From the NCBI RefSeq assembly GCF_027270315.1, contig NZ_CP114413.1, positions 9,176,001-9,240,000 on the forward strand: a stretch of 64,000 bases of DNA, given 5' to 3'. The position numbers and the translations under genes are program-made. The stretch comes from Streptomyces cinnabarinus (GTDB lineage: Bacteria; Actinomycetota; Actinomycetes; Streptomycetales; Streptomycetaceae). The notes beneath the pieces were generated by a model. It did not search any database and was not told the origin of the DNA. It saw only the letters and a list, made by a program, of their open reading frames with translations. Position 1 is the stretch's first letter, and each line of letters opens with the position of its first letter. This document shows, piece after piece, positions 53,323 to 62,459 of the stretch.

Positions 53323-55770
53323 TTGAACCAGAGAAGATTTTCATCCATGCGGGACAAGATAGGTGCAGGCCTATCTGCTCTGGTGGCAATAATCGCGACC
53401 GTGGTGTTTGTGGGTTCGACGCCGAGCGAGGTTGGTGCGGCGCCACTCTCCGCCACGACCGTGACCACCTGGAATATGCAAGGTGAGGGATCGAATGGTC
53501 AGCCCGGTGCAAAGTATTATCAACTCAGGGAGTACCTGCGGAGGGCGCCCATAGTCCTGGTTCAAGAAGCTGGCTCTGGTCCTCCGAACAGTTTTGTAGA
53601 GGTCGACGGCACTCGGCGGGATCCCATAGACATGCAGACTCGAGATGGTGATACTTACAGATTTGCGCTATGGATGCCAGAAACAGAGAGGCGTCAGCGA
53701 GGGCCATACTCCTGTTACTGGCTCCAGACGGACACTGTGGGAGGGACGGGCCAGGGCGGGCGAGTCAATATTATGATTGTGACTCGCAATGCCCCGGATG
53801 AGGTTCGAGTAGTCCGCAACCCAGTCCAAGCCGGCCGCGCCGCGCTGGGTGTACGTTTTGGAAGTAGCTGGTACTTCTCCTTTCACGGATTGTCCAGTAA
53901 TCGCAATGGCGGTGAGGGCGGCGGCGATTCTGCAGCGATGATCGAGGCGATCGATAATGCGGTAGATCGTTGGGGTACTCAGTCTGGGAGAATCTACGAA
54001 TGGACCGTCGGCGGTGACTTCAATGTGAGCCCCACGACACTGAGGGCCCGCCTCGATAGGCGAGACAACGCCGACGCGGATGACGATCTGACGTATCCGG
54101 CTTATATTTACAACACAGCTGGACCCACGCAAGTGTCTGGCGGAAACCTGGACTATTTCGTTTCGAGTGAAAGGATCGTGGGGCACGACACCTACCTGTA
54201 TCCCAGGATCCAATCCGACCACAACCCAATCCAGATTGGGAATGACCAGCTTCCTCCACCACCTCCCGCTATATTTCCCAGTCGCGTGTCAACGGCGGGT
54301 GACAGTATTCCCACGGGTCAGAACAGTAGCAATGGTGCAGGATATCGCAGCTGGGTCTACGACGGGACGAGCACCCTAAGCGGGATATACCGGAGAGACG
54401 TCGATATGGTTGGAACGGAGCGGAGCGGCGATATGCCCGATCCTGACCACGACGGGCATCCCGGTTGGCGGATCGACGAAGTCGCAAAGATATTGGACTG
54501 CTCCATTCCCGCACATCGCCCTAACCTGACGCTCTTGATGGCGGGTACCAATGACCTGAATCAGAATTGGGCCATCGAAGCCGCGCCCGAAAGGCTGGGG
54601 TCACTGGTCGATCAGATACTCGCAGACGCACCCGAGACGACCGTACTCGTATCCGAATTGGTTCCCTCCACTAAGGAGGGAATGCAGGAAAAGATCGATC
54701 GATTCAACGCGGAACTTCCCCAAGTGATTGAGCAGCGTCGAGCCGCCGGAAAGCATGTCATGCTGGTCAGTATGGGCGAGCTGACCGTGAACGATGTCGA
54801 CGGCTCGCATCCGAACGATGCCGGCTACAAAAAGATGGGAGAAGAGTTTCTTACTGCCATCTACTACGTTGAAGATCAGGGATGGCTCAAGGAACCGGTT
54901 CAAGGCACCGGACAGAAATGCGATCCCGACACCGCGGCAGGCCCGGGATGGAATCCCCTCGGTGTCCTGACTACTGGCATGCCGACCCCGGAAGGAGACA
55001 CCGACCTCGTCGAGCTCAATGGTGATGACCGAGCCGACTACGTGAAGGTGGGATTGAACGGGACGGTTCGGTATGCACTCAATATGCCCGGAGAGCCCGG
55101 CAGGCCGAACTGGGTCGAACTCAATCCGCATTACGACCCGCTGGGGACGGGAACCATGAAGTGGGCGGACATGAACGGCGACGGCAGGGATGACCGGCTG
55201 ATCATCGATCACAGCAAGTATAGGATCGAATACCGCATAAATACGGGCGTAATCGACGGTGAAGTGAAATGGTCGACACTTGCGTATGTCCCCATGGGCC
55301 CATGGCTAGCCGACACGAGTATCAAAACAGCTTCGATGCGGTTTGCCGACATCGACGGTGACGGCCGCGATGACTTCTTGCGGGTAGGTGAAGATGGCTC
55401 TATTCACGCCTACGAAAATCGCGCATCATCGGCGGGGTTGAACTATGCGGAATTCAAAGTCGAGCACCTGAACTGGGCGCCTGGGGTTTGGTACGGATCT
55501 CGTGACAAACTGCGTCTGGCAGATGTCAATGGTGACCGCAAGGTCGACTACATGATGGTCGGTTCCACCGGGGCCGTCCATGCCTACTTTAATAACGGTG
55601 GGAATGGCGGAGGTGGTTTCAATGAGCACCTGTACTTCGTCAACGAAACCGGCTATCCAGGAGATAAGGTAGCTTTTCGGGACATCAGTGGCGACGGGAA
55701 GGCTGACTATGTCGTCGTCTATGACGGGGGGTCAGTTCGGGCGTGGCTCAATCGAGGAGGAAACATATAA
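53323..55770 (+). CDS. Secreted CdtB/DNase I-like nuclease fused to SGNH hydrolase and FG-GAP repeats
   Basis: An 815-residue protein from the TTG at 53323, chosen because GGAGAGG lies five bases before it. Residues 1-41 are a Sec signal. Residues 47-305 match the endonuclease/exonuclease/phosphatase fold, closest to CdtB toxins: TTWNMQGEG, VQEAGSGPP with Glu82, VNIMIVTR, FSFHGLSS with His188, VGGDFN with Asp232, GGNLDYF with Asp277, SDHNP with Asp299/His300. Residues 320-520 are an SGNH hydrolase: AGDSIPTG with Ser328, AGTNDLN with Asn410, and DGSHPND with Asp493 and His496. Residues 560-815 hold FG-GAP/VCBS repeats (DMNGDGRDD, DIDGDGRDD, DISGDGKAD), probably Ca-binding and surface-attaching. 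The gene is visibly AT-richer than its neighbours, suggesting transfer. It stands alone. Confidence 0.85.
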   Translation: MNQRRFSSMRDKIGAGLSALVAIIATVVFVGSTPSEVGAAPLSATTVTTWNMQGEGSNGQPGAKYYQLREYLRRAPIVLVQEAGSGPPNSFVEVDGTRRDPIDMQTRDGDTYRFALWMPETERRQRGPYSCYWLQTDTVGGTGQGGRVNIMIVTRNAPDEVRVVRNPVQAGRAALGVRFGSSWYFSFHGLSSNRNGGEGGGDSAAMIEAIDNAVDRWGTQSGRIYEWTVGGDFNVSPTTLRARLDRRDNADADDDLTYPAYIYNTAGPTQVSGGNLDYFVSSERIVGHDTYLYPRIQSDHNPIQIGNDQLPPPPPAIFPSRVSTAGDSIPTGQNSSNGAGYRSWVYDGTSTLSGIYRRDVDMVGTERSGDMPDPDHDGHPGWRIDEVAKILDCSIPAHRPNLTLLMAGTNDLNQNWAIEAAPERLGSLVDQILADAPETTVLVSELVPSTKEGMQEKIDRFNAELPQVIEQRRAAGKHVMLVSMGELTVNDVDGSHPNDAGYKKMGEEFLTAIYYVEDQGWLKEPVQGTGQKCDPDTAAGPGWNPLGVLTTGMPTPEGDTDLVELNGDDRADYVKVGLNGTVRYALNMPGEPGRPNWVELNPHYDPLGTGTMKWADMNGDGRDDRLIIDHSKYRIEYRINTGVIDGEVKWSTLAYVPMGPWLADTSIKTASMRFADIDGDGRDDFLRVGEDGSIHAYENRASSAGLNYAEFKVEHLNWAPGVWYGSRDKLRLADVNGDRKVDYMMVGSTGAVHAYFNNGGNGGGGFNEHLYFVNETGYPGDKVAFRDISGDGKADYVVVYDGGSVRAWLNRGGNI

Positions 55771-55825
55771 CCCAGCAGTGCACGAGTTGACTCACCCGCC
55801 CTGCCGCTAGTCAGCTTGTCAATCG

Positions 55826-55869
55826 CGGCGTTTCGGCTGGACCTGGCCCACGGTCCAGCCGAAACGCCG
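55826..55869 (+). terminator. 18-bp perfect hairpin after the CdtB-like gene
   Basis: Bases 55826-55843 pair perfectly with 55852-55869 over an 8-base loop, 56 bp after the stop codon. It is a strong stem, with no long T-run. Confidence 0.8.
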
Positions 55870-56228
55870 AAGTGCCTTCTGAAACCGGATGCTGCGGGAC
55901 GGAGCCTGACTCTCTCGCATCCACGCCACCAGCGGCCCCGCGATAGGGGACCGGTGCCGGTGCGCGTGGCGGCCTGCCAACTGCACGGCCCCGGCCGCGC
56001 GGCTGAGAACTACCGCCTGGTGATGACGACGCGCGATGCCTGTCGTCATCCCGCCCGCCAGGCCGCACTCCACCAGGAACGCTGAGTGGCAGAAGGCGTC
56101 CTTGCTGAGGTCAGAACCCATCAACGCGGCGTGCTTACCAGGAGATCTGGGCACACCTGCGTGCACCACGTGCTGCGCTGGCTGATGGTGACAACCGCCG
56201 CCAGCCCTGGACCTCGACCAGGTCTCTT
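55870..56228. other. Gap with no gene I can name
   Basis: A minus-strand frame (about 56169 down to 55819) reads partly protein-like (GSDLSKDAFCHSAFLVECGL) but has no recognised family and ends inside the hairpin. Probably debris. Confidence 0.3.
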
Positions 56229-56717
56229 ACACCCTGCGCTTGTGCTCCTCCAGGACTTGCGGTTCCACCAGGTCGATGGTGTCGTGCTTGAAAACGCCGT
56301 GTCCGAGGGGGAGTTGGTGACCGTCCGGGCCCGGACAGCTACTGGACGGGCGGCGTGTGCGGCCTGACGGACACTGTCGTCCCGTGTGCGCAGCCGGTAC
56401 GTACGTCGGCTTGCCGACAGTGCGGTCGGCGACCGTCGGGTAGTGATGGAGTCACAGGTACGGCGGTTTCGCTGCCGCGAACTCGCGTGCGGGCAGGCAA
56501 CGCTCGCCGAGCAGGTCGACGGGCCGCCTTCCCGCCCACGGCGAAGTGCCAGTCTGCAGACGTGCTTGCACGCCTGGCGGCGATGCTGGCCGGTTGGGCC
56601 AGCGCCCGCTTCTCCGAAGTCCTGACGGCCCAGGCGAGCAAGTCGATGCTGCTGCGGCTGATTTGCCTGCCGGATCAGGAACCAAAGACGCCGCACGTCG
56701 TGGGAGTGGACAGCTGA
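56229..56717 (+). pseudogene. ISL3-family transposase, N-terminal part, frameshifted
   Basis: LRFHQVDGVVLENAVSEGEL is followed in another frame by SRYVRRLADSAVGDRRVVME and RRFRCRELACGQATLAEQV, the ISL3 zinc-ribbon and linker. A third frame gives ARLAAMLAGWASARFSEVLT and PKTPHVVGVDS, stopping just at the first catalytic aspartate. Three frames and truncation show it is dead. Confidence 0.8.
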
Positions 56718-56955
56718 CGAGGCGGTCATGGAAAGGGCGGCGAGTGGCCGCGCGAAACCGGGAGGCAGATGATTCCAGGCATACAGCCCGAGGGGCCATC
56801 AGGGTGAAGCGGCCGCCTTGCTGGCGCTCCCGCGCTGGGCCGTTCCCAGCGGGCTAACCACCCGTCTGAACTGCTTCTACAGGTACTCCGGCGCGTCCGT
56901 TCGACAAGCGCATGACCTCAGCGCACCGCAAGACCACACCCACCGAAGTGGCGTA

Positions 56956-58998
56956 TTAGGCGCGGGTGATCGCGGTGCCCCTGAGTTCGTGGTGCCACAG
57001 CACCTTGGACATGCGCTCGACAGCCGCGGTGAGATGACGTCGATAGGTGCTGAAGGGGAGACCCAGACGCTCAGCGGCGGCTTCCTGAGTCGGGGCACCC
57101 CTGAAGTAGGTCGTCATTACGGCGCGGTGACGCTTCTCGCCTCCGCGCTCGTCCAGAAGCGCGTTCGCCGCCTGTTCCAGTACCTCGGCCAGCAGTTGAC
57201 CGCTCTCGGCCACCAAGCGGCTGCGCTGCAACGGGTTCGCCTCAAGGAGTTCAGGCTGCCGCAACGTACGCAGCGCATCGCGCACCGCGGCCTCGAACTC
57301 AGGCTGGGACAAGACGTTCAGCTCACTCGAAGCAGCCTGCCGCACTTCGACCATGGGCGAGCCCGTCAGCATTGCCTGACTCTTCTCCTGCAGCCAGGGT
57401 CCGGCGGGCTGGACACGCCAGTCGTGTGAGAACAAGGCGTATGCGTTGCCGCCCACCTCGGGGCGGGCGTCGATGGGCAGCATGTTGATGTCGCCCAAGT
57501 GGGCATTCCAGAAGCCGTCATCGCGCATCACCACGTACGAGTGGGCGAGCCGTTGCGCCCGTATCATCTCTCCTGTGGCGCGCCACTGGGTCAGGGTCAT
57601 GGGCGCCGACGGCCGCTGATACGCCTGGTTTGCCACCGAGAAGCGGGCCATTCCAAGATGCTCGCCCGGCCTGAGCGGGCCTGTTGCCCGCGCATGTGCC
57701 CATGCGGCCGCGACGACCGGGTCGATGTCCGATCCTCCGAAATCTGAGAGCCGAAGCCAGGCCGAGAACGCGTTGAGCCGGCCGGACTGGGTGGAGCGGT
57801 AGACGCGGAAAGACTCCGGCTGGCGGTCCAGCCAGAACGAGGCGATCCGCTCCGACTCCGGGCCTTCCGCTTCGCGCACGAGGTCCAGCACTCGTTGCCG
57901 GTCGCCCGCTGCGTATGCTTGGTCTTCCACCAGGCCCGATTCACGCCATCCGTTGAAGTCCGACATCGACCGGTCGGTCCGGAACAAGTAGATCAGAGCG
58001 CCCGTGGCCTGGAGCATCTCCGTTTCGGGCGCGGAACGCAGACGCTCCAGTAGCTGTTCGCGCATGGCGTGGTGCATCGCAGCAAACCCCTCAGGGTCGC
58101 GCCACCGCAGATCTGCTTCCAGTACCTCGCGTACCGCGTCATGCGGATACAACCCGCTCACGGTCGCTTCCACGAAGGGCTGGCGGCGCAGCCACGCGAA
58201 CAGCTCGGCGGTGTGCTCACCCAGCAAGGAGCGCAGCAGCGACTCCGAGGTGACGTAGGCGTGTGCGCATACTTCCAGCGTCTTGCGATGCAGTTCGTCG
58301 GGGGTGTTCCCGATCAGCTGGGGCAGCAGGGTTGCGATGACGTCGTGGCTGGGTTTCCACAGTGGTGCCGCCGCCTCGTCGTGCACCGCGACGGCAGCTG
58401 CCAGGGCAAGTGCCAGCGGATTGCCACCGGTGAAGGAAAGCAGCGCCGCATGAGCCCGCGGCGGTACCCCTCGGAGCTGCAGGAACTCGGCGGCGTCTTG
58501 GGGAGCGAGGTTGCGCAGCGCGGTGACCTGAAGCAGTCCGGCCCAACCGGGGTCGCTGGTCATCACGGGGTCTGGGGGCAGCCGGCCTGCGATGACGATG
58601 CGATTGTCCACCGGGACCTTCGGCAGGAAGTGATCCCATAGCCATCCCTCAAGGCCCTGACAGCGTTCGAACGTGTCGACGAGCAGCACGGCCCCTGGCG
58701 CCTCGATCGCTCTTTGCGCCGCTTGTGCGAAGCCCTCTGGCGTTGGGGTGATCGTGCGGCCGTCGACTTCGACGACCGGCCGGCCGGCCGCACGGGCCTC
58801 CATGGCGAACCTGCGTAGCAGCATGGATTTGCCGATGCCGCCCGGGCCGTGCAGGTATTGCACGGTGCATGCTCCGGGGTCTCCGGCTAGCGCGGTCCGG
58901 AACAGGGCGAGTTCCGCGTGGCGCCCGACGAAGGCCCGCTCGCGGCCGGCAGCGAGGCTTTCACCGATTGCGCGGTAGGGGCCTCTTCCATCTGTCAC
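56956..58998 (-). CDS. AAA-type ATPase with C-terminal helix-turn-helix
   Basis: A 680-residue protein. FVGRHAELALFRTAL is the usual entry to an AAA_16 domain, Walker A is GPGGIGKS at 51-58, Walker B is VLLVDTFE near 104-111, and LRNLAPQDAAEFLQLRGVPP and TGGNPLALALAAAVAV follow in the helical lid. The middle 300 residues are of unknown fold. The C-terminus (about 635-670) reads GAPTQEAAAERLGLPFSTYR, a sigma region 4-like helix-turn-helix. It is a STAND-type regulator or sensor; targets are unknown. The next gene upstream is only ISL3 debris. Confidence 0.88.
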   Translation of the reverse strand: MTDGRGPYRAIGESLAAGRERAFVGRHAELALFRTALAGDPGACTVQYLHGPGGIGKSMLLRRFAMEARAAGRPVVEVDGRTITPTPEGFAQAAQRAIEAPGAVLLVDTFERCQGLEGWLWDHFLPKVPVDNRIVIAGRLPPDPVMTSDPGWAGLLQVTALRNLAPQDAAEFLQLRGVPPRAHAALLSFTGGNPLALALAAAVAVHDEAAAPLWKPSHDVIATLLPQLIGNTPDELHRKTLEVCAHAYVTSESLLRSLLGEHTAELFAWLRRQPFVEATVSGLYPHDAVREVLEADLRWRDPEGFAAMHHAMREQLLERLRSAPETEMLQATGALIYLFRTDRSMSDFNGWRESGLVEDQAYAAGDRQRVLDLVREAEGPESERIASFWLDRQPESFRVYRSTQSGRLNAFSAWLRLSDFGGSDIDPVVAAAWAHARATGPLRPGEHLGMARFSVANQAYQRPSAPMTLTQWRATGEMIRAQRLAHSYVVMRDDGFWNAHLGDINMLPIDARPEVGGNAYALFSHDWRVQPAGPWLQEKSQAMLTGSPMVEVRQAASSELNVLSQPEFEAAVRDALRTLRQPELLEANPLQRSRLVAESGQLLAEVLEQAANALLDERGGEKRHRAVMTTYFRGAPTQEAAAERLGLPFSTYRRHLTAAVERMSKVLWHHELRGTAITRA

Positions 58999-59111
58999 TT
59001 CTGACTCCTCGGAGGTCCGGTCATGCGATCGCCATCGTAACGATCGGGTAGATCATGAGGCCGTGTCAGGGGGTCATCGCAACCGCGATCATGAGCGGCA
59101 GTGGCGATGTG

Positions 59112-59312
59112 CACATACAGGACCTTTGGTTCCATCGGGCCGGAGGCACTGTGACTGAAAGTGCCGCATCAGGCGACGAGTTGGCTCTCGCGCGTGCTTG
59201 TAGCACAGCCGATCATGCCGCATGTCCGGGCTGCGGGGTGCTCTCGCCTCGATCGAGTGCGCACGCCGGCTCCGACGCAGCGGTGGGCGCCCGCCTGGCG
59301 GTGATCTGGTGA
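59112..59312 (+). pseudogene. ISL3-family transposase N-terminal fragment
   Basis: HIQDLWFHRAGGTVTESAAS, then ACSTADHAACPGCGVLSPRS with the CPGCG zinc-ribbon half. It is a second ISL3 start unlike the copy at 56229. Confidence 0.6.
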
Positions 59313-59454
59313 GGGTGTCGACGGTCAGCCAATTCCCCACCCTGAACGTCACGCAATGGGCCAGGGGGACTGTGACGTTGCGACCGTCGTTCAGTCTGGT
59401 CAGGGCTGTTCAGGGTGGCCGCAAGGCCAGCGCGGAGCGCCGCCGAAGGCGCCC

Positions 59455-60240
59455 TTGACCGGCCGTTGGCCTGCCGCACGGCAGCCTCGATGTCGGGGTC
59501 GATGTGATCGAGGTAGTGGTTGTTCGGCACACCCATACGCAGTGCCGTGAGGTCCTGGTCCTTGTTCAGCCAGTAGTCGGCCGGGGGCAGGGGCAGGGAG
59601 GCGGGGTCGCGCGGGGCGTGCCCGGCAAGGGCGGCCAGCACCAGCGACGCGTCCTCGACGGTGCGGGTGATGGGGCCGACATGGCCAAGCGACCAGGATA
59701 GTGAAGTCACGCCGTGCCGGGAGACGAGGCCGTATGTCGGCTTCAGCCCGACGACTCCGTTGAGCGGACGGCACACGGTCGAACCGCCGGTGTCGGTCCC
59801 AATCGCGAACGTGGCCGCACCGGTGGCCACGGCCGACCCGCCGGCGACTCGGTCCTGGCTTCAGGCGTGCCGCGTCTGCGGCGTGGTGAGGCCGTACGCG
59901 AATTCGTGGGTGCGGGTCTTGCCGACCAGCACCGCGCCTGGTCTGTCAGCTGTGCGGCGACCGTGCTGTCCCTGTCCGCCCGGACCTGGGAACCGGCTGT
60001 GGTTGCCACTCCTTCGGTGTCTATCAGGTCCTTGAGACCCATCGGGATGCCGTGGAGCGGGCCCGTGAAGCGTCCTGCCGCGGCCGTGCGCTCCGCCTCT
60101 TGCGCAGCAAGGCGGGCGCGCTCGGCGATCACCGTGCCGTATGCCTGCAGACGCGGCTCCGTCTCCTCGATCCGGCCCAGGACGGAGTCGACCAGTTCGA
60201 CGGGCGACAACTGCCGTGCCCGGATGCGCTGGGCAGGCAC
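59455..60240 (-). pseudogene. Amidase-signature enzyme, frameshifted twice and truncated
   Basis: N-terminal part IRARQLSPVELVDSVLGRIE, then GPLHGIPMGLKDLIDTEGVA with the catalytic lysine. A slip near 59950 leads to LVGKTRTHEFAYGLTTPQTR, and a second slip leads to TGAATFAIGTDTGGSTVCRP with the serine triad region. It then reads on to GHVGPITRTVEDASLVLAAL and LRMGVPNNHYLDHIDPDIEA. The C-terminal third is missing after AVRQ. The cis-Ser/Ser/Lys triad is split over three frames. Intact relatives hydrolyse amides. Confidence 0.85.
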
Positions 60241-60731
60241 CGGCCGCAGCTGGCAGCCGTACTGGAACGGCGGCAGGCCGCACGAGGGCCCAGTGGTGCG
60301 CGCCGTTCAGAGGAATGCTTCCAGGCCGTACTGGAACGGCACGGTCGGTCTGGCCTCTCGGGCACGACCCGCCCGCAGAACCGGCCGTGGTGCCACTCAC
60401 CGGCATGGCGCCAAGCCGGGTGGCCGCGGTGTGGAACGAAGGTAGCGCCAACCCGCTGATCCGAGCCTGCATCGAGCACGCGACAGCCGCGTGCGGCCGC
60501 TGAAAACGGCAATGGTGCTGCCGCAGCTCGTGAAGGAATTGAAGTGACAATCAGTTCAGGGCGTCAGCAACGAGTTCCCGCGTGAGGGCGCAACTGCCCG
60601 CCAACGCGGCATGATCGAACGTGTACGCTCCAAGGCATCCCCGGACAGCCCAGACACGCCTGTGACGGGGCGGCGAGACAGGGTGCGCCGACCACGTGAC
60701 ACCCGCCTCGAACCACGGCTGAGGAGCAGTG
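60241..60731. other. Gap with a short repeated motif
   Basis: About 490 bp without a recognised gene. The 14-base word CGTACTGGAACGGC occurs twice, near 60259 and 60331, about 72 bp apart. GAGGAG at 60721 serves the MarR gene. Confidence 0.4.
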
Positions 60732-61211
60732 ATGACCAACCCCTCCACTCCTTACCCGACCACGGTGAGTGAAGGACGCCTCAGCTACGCGGTCTTCCAG
60801 CTCGCCCGGGCCCATCGCGGTTATGCGGCGGCAATGCTACGTGACATGGACCTGTACCCCGGTCAGGAACTGCTGCTGATGCAGCTGTTCGACAGGGACG
60901 GGCAGACGCAGTCGGAACTCCTGGAAAGCGTTGGCCTGGACCATTCGACCGTGTCCAAGGCGTTGCGGCGTATGCAGGAAGCCGGATTGCTCACACGCGA
61001 GCGGGCCGAGCACGACCAGCGAGTGCTCGTCGTCTGGCTCACGGACAAGGGCAGAAGCCTGCGTGAGCCCATCGCGGCCATGTGGGCGGCTCTGGAAGAG
61101 ACTTCTGTCAGGCATCTGAACGCGGACCAGATCGAGTCCTTCATCAACGCCGCGCAGGCGATCGAGAAGGCGATCGTCAGCCGCAACCGGGCGGCGCATC
61201 CGGCGGAATGA
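60732..61211 (+). CDS. MarR-family regulator
   Basis: About 159 residues. ATG 60732 is preferred over GTG 60729 because GAGGAG is five bases before it. MarR winged helix: LYPGQELLLMQLFDRDGQTQ, SELLESVGLDHSTVSKALRR, MQEAGLLTRERAEHDQRVLV with the wing. It faces a closely related MarR gene 49 bp away. It may control the redox genes further right; ligand unknown. Confidence 0.92.
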   Translation: MTNPSTPYPTTVSEGRLSYAVFQLARAHRGYAAAMLRDMDLYPGQELLLMQLFDRDGQTQSELLESVGLDHSTVSKALRRMQEAGLLTRERAEHDQRVLVVWLTDKGRSLREPIAAMWAALEETSVRHLNADQIESFINAAQAIEKAIVSRNRAAHPAE

Positions 61212-61259
61212 GTTGCGGCAGGGGCTGGGCTGTGGATCAAGCGCAGACTCGCATAGTTC

Positions 61260-61742
61260 CTACTGGCTGCGGCGGGTGATCGACTTTTCGATTGTGCGGG
61301 CGACGGTGATGAAGGATTCGATTGCCTCGGCGTCCAGTTCTTGTGCCGAAGTGTGCTCAAGCGCGGACCACATGGCCTCGATGGGTTCGCGCATATCCCG
61401 TCCCCGGTCGGTGAGCCACACGGTTGCTACCCGTCGGTCGTGTTCGGCAGGCTGCCGGGTGAGCAGTCCGGCTTCCTGCATGCGGCGCAGGGACTTCGAG
61501 ACGGTCGAGTGGTCCAGGCTGACGCTCTCCAGAAGCTCGGACTGGGTCTGCCCGTCCCGCTCCAGCAGTTTCATCAAGAGCAGTTCCTGGGCGGGATGCA
61601 GACGCAGGCTGCGTAGCAGCCCGGCCGCGTGGGCCCGGTGGGCCCACGCCAGGCCGAAGATCGCGACACTCAGGCGCGCCGTGCCTTGAGATTGCGGGGC
61701 GGACGTCACTGCTGCCGCAGCTTCCGCACGTTGTTCAGGCAT
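61260..61742 (-). CDS. MarR-family regulator, paralogue of the converging gene
   Basis: About 160 residues from the ATG at 61742 (GGAGG before it; a start at 61754 is possible). LHPAQELLLMKLLERDGQTQ, SELLESVSLDHSTVSKSLRR and MQEAGLLTRQPAEHDRRVAT are nearly the same as in the converging gene, so the two are duplicates in inverted orientation. Its start is 43 bp from the stop of the flavin reductase relic, on the same strand, and it was probably part of that operon. Confidence 0.92.
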   Translation of the reverse strand: MPEQRAEAAAAVTSAPQSQGTARLSVAIFGLAWAHRAHAAGLLRSLRLHPAQELLLMKLLERDGQTQSELLESVSLDHSTVSKSLRRMQEAGLLTRQPAEHDRRVATVWLTDRGRDMREPIEAMWSALEHTSAQELDAEAIESFITVARTIEKSITRRSQ

Positions 61743-61784
61743 CGCCACCTCCACCTTGTTCGGCTGGCCACTTGGCTTTAGGGG

Positions 61785-62459
61785 TCAGGACGGACGGCGG
61801 AGGCCGGCGAGGAGATCGGTGAACGGAACCACCTCCGGGGCGCCGGGCTCGGGCGGGTTGTCGTCGGCGTCAAGCGGCGTGCCTGGGCTGGGGCGGACAG
61901 CGCGGAACGTGATGAGGTCGACCAGTTCGCCCGCCGCGGGGTCGATCCTTGCCGGGAGGGATTCGGGTGGGATTCCGCGGCTGTGCCCCAGTCCGCGGTG
62001 GCGGCGAAGACGGCGGTCGGAACGACCAAGGCGTGCAGGTAGGCGAAGAGCGGACGCAGCGCGTGGTCCAGGGTGAGCGAGTGCCGTGCGGTGCCGCCGG
62101 TCGAGCCGATCAGTACCGGGGTTCCGGCCAGGGCAGCGGGGTCGATCAGATCGAAGAACGACTTGAACAGACCGCTATAGGAGGCGTGGTAGACCGGTGT
62201 GACCGCGATCAGACCGTCGGCGCGGGCCACCGTGCTGATCGCCTCGCCCAGGGCCGGGCTCGGATAGCCCAGGGTCAGGTGGTGGGCGATGCCCACGGCG
62301 AGGTCGCGCAGTTCCACGACGCGAACGCCCATGGTCGGCTCCTCCCCGCTGAATTGCCGTTGCACGGCGCTGACGAGCCGGTCGGCGAGGGCGCGTGGAG
62401 GAGGGGTAGTTCAGTCCGGCCGACACCGCGACCAGGCGGAGAGGTTGCATTGTGGTCAC
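61785..62459 (-). pseudogene. NADPH-dependent FMN reductase (CE1759-like), frameshifted
   Basis: GTG start at 62457-62459 (ATG at 62450 possible). LRLVAVSAGLNYPSSTR is the flavodoxin-fold phosphate loop. A slip near 62390 leads to LRDLAVGIAHHLTLGYPSPA, VTPVYHASYSGLFKSFFDLI and GSTGGTARHSLTLDHALRPL. A second slip near 61975 leads to the C-terminus FRAVRPSPGTPLDADDNPPE. Its GTG overlaps the stop of the upstream luciferase-like gene (GTGA), so reductase and monooxygenase formed one operon. The two slips should inactivate it. Confidence 0.82.

Noticed and set aside
60259..60344. Direct repeat CGTACTGGAACGGC near 60259 and 60331 as an origin iteron or att site
   Set aside because: Only two copies, no replication gene and no integrase beside it.
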